Origin: an uncultured Dehalococcoidia bacterium
GTDB taxonomy: Bacteria; Chloroflexota; Dehalococcoidia; Lucifugimonadales; Australimonadaceae
Direction of reading: 5' to 3'
DNA: 64,000 nt
NCBI GenBank assembly: GCA_958295525.1
Contig: OY282355.1
Span: 586,260 to 650,259, forward strand
The position numbers were made by a program, and so were the translations under genes. Shown one piece after another: positions 57,522-64,000 of this stretch. The stretch's first letter is position 1; every line of letters starts with the position of its first letter. Below the pieces are notes generated by a model that saw only the letters and a list, made by a program, of their open reading frames with translations, had not been told where the DNA came from and ran no database searches.

Positions 57522-58988
57522 TCAGCTGAGGCCGAGTTCCTTCCAGCGGGACGCGACGCGCTCCATCATCCGCATGCTGGGCTGCGCGACGCCGGGGCGC
57601 GGGTGCTCGTACTCCTTGAAGGGGAACGTCGCGTCGAACGCCATCCCGTAGGTGGGCGGAACGAACTCGACGGAGCCCTCGCTCGGGGCGTGGAACTGGT
57701 ACTCGCGGCCGCGGAACATATCGCGGTCGGGCACCACAGACGACACGATGCGCCAGAGCACGTCGTTCCAGTCGCGGACGTTGCAGTCTTCGTCCACGAC
57801 GATGACCCAGCGGTAGCGCATATGCTCGTAGGCGGCGTCAATGATCTGCTTGGGCTGCTCGGGGCTCGTGATCTCCGCCCGGATGATGAGGAAGCCGGAG
57901 CGTCCGGCGTCGGGGAAGAACACCTCTTTGATGTTCGTGAGGCCGGACTTCTTGATCAGCACGTCCAGCAGCGTGTTGGAGCGCATCAGCGGGCGGGGGT
58001 AGTCCTCTATCCGTCCGCAGATGAGGCCGAAACTGATGGGGTCTTTGCGGTGCGTGATCGCCTTGATTTTCACCATAAAGGTGGAGGGGTGCTGATTGTA
58101 GAAGCCGGTGGACTCCCCGTGCGGGCCGTCGTTGACGCGCTCGTTGGGGACGACCTCGCCCTCCAGCACGATCTCGGCGTTGGCCGGCACCATCAGGTCG
58201 CTCGTCTCGCACTTCACGAGATCGACGGGGCGCCCCGCCCACGAGCCGGCGGCCTCGTACTCGCCGTAGCCGTTCTCGTCGTGCGGGACGGCGGTGCCGC
58301 AGGAGAGCGTCAGAAGCGGGTCCATCCCGAGCACGATGGCGCAGGGCGTCGGCAGGCCGTTCGCCTCGTTCTCGAGGATGTGCGTCGCGCCGTTGCGGTC
58401 GCCGAGCCCGCCGTAGTTGGAGCCTTGGGGCGGCTTCGCGCCCACCGCCCAGTCGCCCATAATCTCGACGGTGGTCGTGTTCTTGTCGATGATCATCGAG
58501 CGGTACTGCCCCATATTGAGGTTGCCGTTGGCGGGGTCGCGCGTCACGAATCCGGCGGTGGTGCCGATGTAGCGCCCGCCGTCCTCCTCGTGCCACCGGG
58601 GGGTCGGCAAGATGTCCAGGTCGACGTCCTCGCCCATAATCTTGACGTCTTTGACGGGGCCGGAGGGGACGGGGCGGGCGGGCGTCCGGTCTTGCATGCC
58701 CTCGTGGATGATGTCGCGGAGAGCCGCCCAGTCCGGGTCGCCGTTGAGGGCGAGGGCGAGTTGGCGCTCGGTGTACATAACGTTGGCGGCGAGGGGCATT
58801 CCCGGGTAGTCGTTGATGTTCTCGAACAGCAGGCCGGGGCCCTCGCGCACGAGGCTGCGGTAGGCGATGGCGCCCAACTCTCCGTCGAGGTCGACGGGAG
58901 CGGCGACGCGGTGAAGGAGGCCGTTGTCCTCCAGCAGCCGCAAGTAGCCGCGCAGGTCATCGTAAGGGACTCGTTCGCGCATGGTCAT
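57522..58988 (-). CDS. UbiD-family (de)carboxylase, copy 1
   Basis: A 488-residue paralogue of the gene after it, similar along its length (for example QYRSMIIDKNTTTVEIMGDW and VNDGPHGESTGFYNQHPSTF, with the catalytic Glu). ILPTPRWHEEDGGRYIGTTA and EYQFHAPSEGSVEFVPPTYG are further shared blocks. The pair may form a hetero-oligomer or act on different aromatic acids. GGGAGG lies eight bases before the ATG at 58988; it is the first gene of the minus-strand unit that ends with the binding protein. Confidence 0.93.
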   Translation of the reverse strand: MTMRERVPYDDLRGYLRLLEDNGLLHRVAAPVDLDGELGAIAYRSLVREGPGLLFENINDYPGMPLAANVMYTERQLALALNGDPDWAALRDIIHEGMQDRTPARPVPSGPVKDVKIMGEDVDLDILPTPRWHEEDGGRYIGTTAGFVTRDPANGNLNMGQYRSMIIDKNTTTVEIMGDWAVGAKPPQGSNYGGLGDRNGATHILENEANGLPTPCAIVLGMDPLLTLSCGTAVPHDENGYGEYEAAGSWAGRPVDLVKCETSDLMVPANAEIVLEGEVVPNERVNDGPHGESTGFYNQHPSTFMVKIKAITHRKDPISFGLICGRIEDYPRPLMRSNTLLDVLIKKSGLTNIKEVFFPDAGRSGFLIIRAEITSPEQPKQIIDAAYEHMRYRWVIVVDEDCNVRDWNDVLWRIVSSVVPDRDMFRGREYQFHAPSEGSVEFVPPTYGMAFDATFPFKEYEHPRPGVAQPSMRMMERVASRWKELGLS

Positions 58989-59101
58989 CGTTGCGCCTCC
59001 CGGGCTTGCCGTGCTGCGCGGAGTCTAGCATTGCGCCGCCGCGCGCGCTAGCGCAAGCCTAAAACCTGCGAGGTTCAACTGTCCATCCCTCCGCGCTTCT
59101 C

Positions 59102-59110
59102 TGCTATACT
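59102..59110 (+). promoter_or_regulatory. Extended -10 promoter for the aminotransferase
   Basis: TG-C-TATACT. The transcript would begin near 59117, about 23 bases before the ATG at 59140. It lies in the divergent region between UbiD copy 1 and the aminotransferase; the rest of 58989-59139 shows no clear feature. Confidence 0.55.
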
Positions 59111-59139
59111 GCGCCGCAATCCTCTTGCCGAGACGCCGT

Positions 59140-60324
59140 ATGACGCAACATTCCGCCAGTCCCGTCCATCCGTTCCGCCTGCTCTTGGGAGCAGGGCCGT
59201 CCAACGTTCATCCTCGCGTGCTGCAAGCGATGACCGCTCCGCTGCTGGGGCACCTCGATCCGCATTTCCTCTCCGTGATGGACGAGACGCGGGGGCTGCT
59301 GCGGCACGTCTTTCAGACCGAGAACGCGGTTACGCTTCCCATCTCCGGCACCGGCACGGCGGGAATGGAAGCCTCGATGGTGAACATTCTGGAGCCTGGC
59401 GACGCCTGCGTCGTCGCGGTGAACGGCTACTTCGGGCAGCGCCTGAGCGAAATCGCCGAGCGCAGCGGCGCGAACGTCGTGCAGGTTCCGCACGAGACGG
59501 GCAAGCCCGCCGACCCCGACCGCGTGCGGGACGCAGTCGTCAAGGCGGGCAACGTCAAGGCGGTCGGCGTCGTCCATGCCGAAACGTCCACCGGGGCGGG
59601 CACGCCGCTGAAAGACATCGCCGACGTGGCGCACGAAGCCGGGGCGCTGCTCGTGGTGGACGCGGTCACCTCGCTTGGCGGCGTCGAGTTGCGCGTGGAC
59701 GAGTGGGGCGTGGACGTTTGCTACAGTTGCACGCAGAAGTGCGTCGGCGCGCCTCCGGGCCTTGCTCCGTTGACGCTGAGCCCCCGCGCTATGGACGCGC
59801 TGCAGAGCCGCAAATCGAAAGTTCAGAGTTTCTACCTCGACCTCACGGAGTTGAGCAGTTACTGGGACCGGCGCGCTTATCATCACACGGCGCCGATCTC
59901 GATGATCTTCGCGCTGCGCGAGGCGTTGCGCCTCATCGCGGAGGAGGGGCTGGAGGCGCGGTGGGAGCGCCACGAGCGCAACGCCTCGGCGTTCCGGGCC
60001 GGCTTGACGGCGATGGGGCTGGACGTCGTGGCGGACGCGGAAGCGCGGCTGCCGAGCCTGACTGCGATTCTTTCGCCGGACGGCGTGGACGAGGCGCAGG
60101 CGCGCCGCCATCTGCTCGACCGGCACGGCATCGAGGTGAGCGGCGGTCTGGGGCCGCTTGCGGGCAAGGCGTGGCGCGTCGGGCTGATGGGGCACAACAG
60201 CACGCGGGCGAACGTGCTGACGTCGCTCGGCGCATTGGAGGACGCCCTCGGCGAGCAGGGGTACGAGACGCAGGCGGGGGCGGGCGTCGCGGCGGCGCAG
60301 CGGGCGTACCTCGGCGCGGACTAG
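59140..60324 (+). CDS. Class V aminotransferase (serine/alanine-glyoxylate type)
   Basis: A 394-residue PLP enzyme. RLLLGAGPSNVHPRVLQAMT is the N-terminal block of the alanine-glyoxylate/serine-glyoxylate/serine-pyruvate group. LPISGTGTAGMEASMVNILE binds the cofactor phosphate, VHAETSTGAGTPLKDIADVA the substrate region, and VCYSCTQKCVGAPPGLAPL holds the PLP lysine. It likely transfers amino groups to glyoxylate or pyruvate. ATG at 59140 is chosen over TTG at 59125 because it fits the N-terminus better and lies downstream of an extended -10. Confidence 0.9.
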   Translation: MTQHSASPVHPFRLLLGAGPSNVHPRVLQAMTAPLLGHLDPHFLSVMDETRGLLRHVFQTENAVTLPISGTGTAGMEASMVNILEPGDACVVAVNGYFGQRLSEIAERSGANVVQVPHETGKPADPDRVRDAVVKAGNVKAVGVVHAETSTGAGTPLKDIADVAHEAGALLVVDAVTSLGGVELRVDEWGVDVCYSCTQKCVGAPPGLAPLTLSPRAMDALQSRKSKVQSFYLDLTELSSYWDRRAYHHTAPISMIFALREALRLIAEEGLEARWERHERNASAFRAGLTAMGLDVVADAEARLPSLTAILSPDGVDEAQARRHLLDRHGIEVSGGLGPLAGKAWRVGLMGHNSTRANVLTSLGALEDALGEQGYETQAGAGVAAAQRAYLGAD

Positions 60325-60392
60325 GGGCCGCCGGACTAGGCGGGAGGCTCTCTCTACGCCGCGCCCCCGATAATTGGCGGGAGGCGCCCTAA

Positions 60393-60425
60393 TTGTCGTT
60401 CCGGCCTACGCGGGAACCCCGCCCC
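60393..60425. repeat. Degenerate REP-like palindrome
   Basis: CGTTCCGGCCTACGCGGGAA followed by CCCCGCCCC. One arm is decayed. It lies between the aminotransferase and acyl-CoA dehydrogenase genes; TAACAT at 60453-60458, ten bases before the next ATG, may be a -10 element. Confidence 0.55.
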
Positions 60426-60468
60426 ACGCCCACGCGCAGGCGCGCTATCGGGTAACATTCGCGGCGCG

Positions 60469-61704
60469 ATGGACTTCGAACTCGAATGGACGCCCGAGCA
60501 GCAAGCCTTCCGCGAGGAGGCGCGCGCTTGGATCGAGCGGAACGCCCCCCGCTTGCCGGACCACGCCGACCCCGCCAACCTCACCCGCGAGGAATACGAG
60601 CGGCAGCGCGCGTTCGGGCGGTTGCTCGGCGCGAAGGGCTGGCTCTACCCCACGATGCCCGCCGAGTACGGCGGCGGCGGCCTCTCGATGGAACTGGCGA
60701 TGGCGCTGGAGGAGGAACTCGACCGCTTCAATATGCCGCTGCCCCCGTACTACGACACGGGAGGGAAACTGGGCGCGGCGGCCATCCTCGTTTGGGGAAC
60801 GGAGGAGCAGAAGGCGCATTTCCTTCCGATGATCCTGCGCGGCGAGATACGCACGTGGCAACTGCTCACGGAGCCGGAGTCGGGCTCCGACCTCGCAAGC
60901 GCGCGGACGACCGCCGTCCGCGACGGCGACCACTACGTCGTCAACGGAACCAAGATATTCGTGGGCAGCGGGCACGGGGCGGAGTACTCGTGGATGATCG
61001 TGGTGACGGACCCGGAAGGCGAGCGGCACGCCAACCTCGGCTGGCTGATGACGCCGATGGACGTTCCGGGCGTCACGGTCGAGAAGATGGACTTGCTGTT
61101 CGTGGGCGGCGAGCGCGGCGCGGCGAGCGGGATCAAGAACACGGTCTATTTCGACAACGCGCGCGTTCCGGCGTTCAACCTCATCGGCGGCGAGAACAAC
61201 GGCTGGAAAGTCGCGGGGACGCACCTCGAGATCGAGCACGGCCTCCTCCGCAGTTCCGTCCGCGGCGATCCGCTGACGGAGCGCGTACTCTCCCATGCCC
61301 GCAACGCACGGCGCGGCGGCAAGCCCCTGCTGAGCGACCCCCATCTGGTGGATAGGCTCGTGGACTTCTACGCGGACTCCGAAGTGACGCGGCTGCTGCA
61401 CTTGCGGAACTACGCTTGGCGCAGCCAGGGGCGGCAGTTGACCTACGAGGGCGCGCAGGCGTATCTCCAGCAGAAGCGCAGCCAGTTGTCGAAAGCGCGC
61501 GCCGTTCTCGACGTCATCGGGCCGCAGGCGCTCGCGGAGGCGCCGGACGAATGGGCCGTCGCCGACGGCCATATCGAGGCGCACCAGCGGGCGGCGATCG
61601 TTGACCAGCACCCCGGAGGCACGGCGGAGATTCAGCGCGTCATCATCGCGCGGCGGCTTGGCGTTGGGCGCGAGGCGCGGGAAGAGCCGGGGAGGCTGCG
61701 GTAG
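60469..61704 (+). CDS. Acyl-CoA dehydrogenase (large-subunit type)
   Basis: A 411-residue FAD acyl-CoA dehydrogenase. TWQLLTEPESGSDLASARTT and TKIFVGSGHGAEYSWMIVVT are the FAD/substrate blocks of this subfamily; the C-terminal part has EAHQRAAIVDQHPGGTAEIQ and RVIIARRLG. The active-site base expected near the C-terminus in classical ACADs is not obvious here, as in many paired ACADs that work as heteromers, so the next gene (four bases on) is a likely partner. Substrate unknown; side-chain degradation of sterol- or aromatic-type acyl-CoA is a common role of such pairs. Confidence 0.9.
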   Translation: MDFELEWTPEQQAFREEARAWIERNAPRLPDHADPANLTREEYERQRAFGRLLGAKGWLYPTMPAEYGGGGLSMELAMALEEELDRFNMPLPPYYDTGGKLGAAAILVWGTEEQKAHFLPMILRGEIRTWQLLTEPESGSDLASARTTAVRDGDHYVVNGTKIFVGSGHGAEYSWMIVVTDPEGERHANLGWLMTPMDVPGVTVEKMDLLFVGGERGAASGIKNTVYFDNARVPAFNLIGGENNGWKVAGTHLEIEHGLLRSSVRGDPLTERVLSHARNARRGGKPLLSDPHLVDRLVDFYADSEVTRLLHLRNYAWRSQGRQLTYEGAQAYLQQKRSQLSKARAVLDVIGPQALAEAPDEWAVADGHIEAHQRAAIVDQHPGGTAEIQRVIIARRLGVGREAREEPGRLR

Positions 61705-61707
61705 GCG

Positions 61708-62829
61708 ATGGATCTGCTTCTGAATGAACAGCAGCGGATGCTGCAGGCCGCGATGCAGGACTTGCTGCGCCGCGACTTCCCCAAAGAGACGCTCACGGCG
61801 ATTGACGCGGGAACGGCGGACGCGGCGGACGGGTGGCCGGCGCTCGCGTCCACCGGCGCACTGGGCAGCCTCGTGCCGGAGCGCTGGGGCGGCGTCGGCG
61901 GGTCGTTCGCGGACGCGGGCGTCGTGTTCGAGGAGTTAGGGAAGGGGCCCGTTCCCGGCCCGCACTTCTCGTCGGGCGTTCTCGCGGCGCTGCTGCTGCA
62001 GGAAGGAGGCGGCCCGGAGCAGCAGGCGGAGCGCTTGCCCGCAATCGCGTCGGGCGAGGCCAAGTTCGCCGTCGCGGTCACGGAGCCGGAATACGGCTGG
62101 GATGCGGACGACGTTCAGGTTAGGGCGGAGCGGACGGCGGACGGCTACGCGCTGAGCGGCGTGAAGTTGCATATCCCGGACGCGGACGCCGCGACGCATT
62201 TTCTGATCGCGGCGCGGACGGGCGCGGCGGCCGTCGGTTTCTTTATCGTTCCGGCGGACGCGGACGGCCTTTCGCGCAGGCGCGTCGCCGGGTTCTCGAC
62301 GGGGCTGGGGGAAGTCCGGCTGAACGCGGTCGCCGTCGGAGAGGACGCGCTCCTCGGCGGCGCGGCGGACGGCTGGGCCGCGTTCGAGCGCGCGGCGCTG
62401 AAGGCCGCCGCCGCGCTCTCCGCGTATCAGGTCGGCGGAACGGAGAGCGTCTTCCAAATGACGCTGGAGTACAGCCGGACGCGCCGTCAGTTCCAACAGC
62501 CCATCGGGCGGTTTCAGCGCGTGCAGGATCACGTCATAGACATCGTGAATCACTTGGACGCGGCGCGGTGGACGACCTACGAGGCGTTGTGGAAACTCGA
62601 CACGGGGCGCCCCGCCGAGGCGAGCGTCCGTCTCGCCGCCGCGCTCGCGTCCGAGGGCTACTACCTCGCCTGCAACGCGGCGCACGACGTTCACGCGGGC
62701 GTTGGCATCGTCCGCGAGTACGGCCTCACGCTGCACACCAAGATGTCGCGGACGCTGTATCACTACTTGGGCGGCCCGCGCCATCACCGGCGCAGACTGG
62801 CCGCCGCGCTCGGCTTGCAGGCGGAGTGA
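61708..62829 (+). CDS. Acyl-CoA dehydrogenase (small-subunit type)
   Basis: A 373-residue ACAD. N-terminal helix LLLNEQQRMLQAAMQDLLRR; VAVTEPEYGWDADDVQVRAE is a weak FAD/substrate block lacking the usual TEPxxGSD, and YSRTRRQFQQPIGRFQRVQD is the ACAD helix motif. Reduced FAD-site conservation suggests it is one half of a hetero-oligomer with the preceding gene. Then follows a CoA-transferase, so the three-gene cluster probably activates and then dehydrogenates an acid. Confidence 0.88.
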   Translation: MDLLLNEQQRMLQAAMQDLLRRDFPKETLTAIDAGTADAADGWPALASTGALGSLVPERWGGVGGSFADAGVVFEELGKGPVPGPHFSSGVLAALLLQEGGGPEQQAERLPAIASGEAKFAVAVTEPEYGWDADDVQVRAERTADGYALSGVKLHIPDADAATHFLIAARTGAAAVGFFIVPADADGLSRRRVAGFSTGLGEVRLNAVAVGEDALLGGAADGWAAFERAALKAAAALSAYQVGGTESVFQMTLEYSRTRRQFQQPIGRFQRVQDHVIDIVNHLDAARWTTYEALWKLDTGRPAEASVRLAAALASEGYYLACNAAHDVHAGVGIVREYGLTLHTKMSRTLYHYLGGPRHHRRRLAAALGLQAE

Positions 62830-62835
62830 GTTCGC

Positions 62836-64000
62836 GTGCTCTCGCCGTACCGGGTGGTTGACCTCGCCGACGACCGGGGTATCTTCTGCGGGCGCTTGCT
62901 GGGCGATCTGGGCGCGGAAGTCGTCAAAGTGGAGCCGCCGTCGGGCGATCCGGCGCGGCGCGTCGGCCCGTTTCACGGAGACGACCCGGGCGTGGAGAAC
63001 AGCCTTTACTGGCAAATTTACGCCGCGAACAAGAAGAGCCTCGCGCTGGACATCGAGAGCCCGCAGGCGCGCGGCGCGCTCGCCAGGCTCGTTGCGTCCG
63101 CCGATTTCCTCGTCGAGTCGTTCCGTCCGGGTCGGCTCGACGAGATTGGGCTGGGCTACGAGGATCTGCGCCGCGTCAACCCCGGGCTCGTCTACGTCTC
63201 CATCACGCCGTTCGGGCAGGACGGCCCCTACCGCGACTTTCTGGCGACCGACCTCACGGGCGCGGCGTTGAGCGGATTCGCCTATTTGACGGGCGACCCC
63301 GACCGGCCTCCGCTGCGGGTGAGCGTTCCGCAATTTTGGACGCTGGGCGGGGCGGCGGGAGCGGCGGGGGCGATGGCCGCGCACGCGAGCCGCGTCCGCT
63401 CGGGGCAGGGGCAGCGCGTGGACGTCTCCTGCCAGCAGGCGCTCGCCCGAACGCTCTCGCACGCTCCGCAGTATTGGGATATGAACGGGGTCATTCTGGA
63501 GCGCTCCGGCCCGTTCCGCCCCATCGGGAACGGGCGCGCGCTGCGGGTCAACTACGAATGCGCCGACGGCTGCGTGAACTACATTCAGCCCGGCGGCGAG
63601 ACGGGAGGGCGCGCGATGGCCGCGCTCTGCGCTTGGATGGACGAGCACGGCGAGGGGAACGCCTTGCTCAGCGGAACGGACTTCGGCGCCTACGGCTTTG
63701 GCCAATTGCCCGACGACGTGCTGGACGCGATGAGCGAAACGCTCGCGGCGTTCTTCCGCTCGCGCTCGAAGCGTTATCTTTCGGAAGAGGCGATCCGCCG
63801 TCGCGTGCTGCTCTTTCCCGTGAACGATCCCGCAGACGTCTGCTCGTACCCGCAACTGGCGGCGCGCGGCTTCTTCCGGCAAATCGAGGGGCCGGACGGC
63901 GCGCCGATGACGACGCTGGGCCCGTGGGCGCTGTCGAGCGAGCGTCCGCTCGGGCTCCGGCGCGCGCCGCGTCTCGGCGAGCACACGGAGGAGATCCTGC
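62836..64000 (+). CDS. CaiB/BaiF family CoA-transferase, 3' end outside window
   Basis: About 388 residues present, frame open to the end of the window. It begins VLSPYRVVDLADDRGIFCGR (GTG start, 62836), then LLGDLGAEVVKVEPPSGDPA, IYAANKKSLALDIESPQARG, DFLVESFRPGRLDEIGLGYE and VYVSITPFGQDGPYRDFLAT, where the family's catalytic Asp falls in the downstream ATDLTG segment. These are the standard class III CoA-transferase motifs. It moves CoA between acyl donors and free acids. It starts six bases after the second acyl-CoA dehydrogenase, so it is in the same operon. Confidence 0.93.
   Translation, partial: MLSPYRVVDLADDRGIFCGRLLGDLGAEVVKVEPPSGDPARRVGPFHGDDPGVENSLYWQIYAANKKSLALDIESPQARGALARLVASADFLVESFRPGRLDEIGLGYEDLRRVNPGLVYVSITPFGQDGPYRDFLATDLTGAALSGFAYLTGDPDRPPLRVSVPQFWTLGGAAGAAGAMAAHASRVRSGQGQRVDVSCQQALARTLSHAPQYWDMNGVILERSGPFRPIGNGRALRVNYECADGCVNYIQPGGETGGRAMAALCAWMDEHGEGNALLSGTDFGAYGFGQLPDDVLDAMSETLAAFFRSRSKRYLSEEAIRRRVLLFPVNDPADVCSYPQLAARGFFRQIEGPDGAPMTTLGPWALSSERPLGLRRAPRLGEHTEEIL

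Overview
This is a GC-rich, gene-dense bacterial chromosomal window with about 55 protein genes on both strands, one tRNA and no rRNA, phage module or insertion-sequence transposase that I can see. Gene content (tandem UbiD-family decarboxylases, acyl-CoA dehydrogenases with a CaiB/BaiF CoA-transferase, an arylsulfotransferase-like lipoprotein, a K+-dependent-type membrane pyrophosphatase, an archaeal-type dUTPase, a bacterial translin homologue and an RskA-type anti-sigma factor) suggests a Chloroflexota lineage such as the Dehalococcoidia/SAR202 group. That assignment is inference from gene content only.

Layout. 1-5.3 kb: end of an MFS transporter, a tandem palindromic repeat array, then a minus-strand run of SDR dehydrogenase, amidohydrolase, CinA and a two-subunit thiamine-diphosphate decarboxylase. 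5.4-10.1 kb: translin-like gene, then a minus-strand DUF4011-helicase-Vsr (Hhe-like) antiphage gene in two reading frames. 10.3-14.1 kb: hppA, two small proteins, a truncated copy of the 5' end of the lhr gene found at 41.7 kb, an unknown protein and tRNA-Ile(GAU). 14.3-17.0 kb: rdgB, moaA and one ORF that fuses RNase HI to MoaC. 17.2-22.7 kb: VOC and cupin proteins, SufT/Mrp iron-sulfur genes, a metal-binding HMA protein, a threonine synthase whose only well-placed start is ATT, and an RRM protein. 23.3-27.1 kb: sarcosine-oxidase-like enzyme and a frameshifted arylsulfotransferase-like lipoprotein with three C-terminal repeats. 27.5-37.4 kb: alaS, ruvX, lgt, dut, an FAD oxidoreductase, an amidase, a broken higA and an ECF sigma/anti-sigma pair. 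37.5-46.2 kb: lhr, rpmB, a minisatellite, fakA/degV, yraN/rnhB. 46.4-48.1 kb: a MobA-like gene and a relatively AT-rich gene with an NDT/TIR-like C-terminal domain, a candidate immune effector. 48.2-54.6 kb: two TSUP permeases and leuB, leuD and leuC, with a MazEF-type module between leuB and leuD and a VapBC-type module upstream of leuC. 54.7-64 kb: solute-binding lipoprotein, two UbiD paralogues, a class V aminotransferase, two acyl-CoA dehydrogenases and a CoA-transferase cut by the window edge.

Two traits run through the window. First, a REP-like palindrome (arms ATTCCCGC and GCGGGAAT, usually followed by GACG) recurs in at least a dozen intergenic places; in two genes it supplies the last codons and the stop. 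Second, several genes lack a Shine-Dalgarno site and instead have a TANNNT hexamer 6-10 bases before the start codon, the arrangement expected for leaderless mRNAs (rdgB, fakA, mobA-like, lhr, the decarboxylase alpha subunit, the HMA protein).

Three genes (Hhe-like, arylsulfotransferase-like, higA) each need a -1 shift to become intact. This may be real decay or a systematic single-base deletion error in the assembly.
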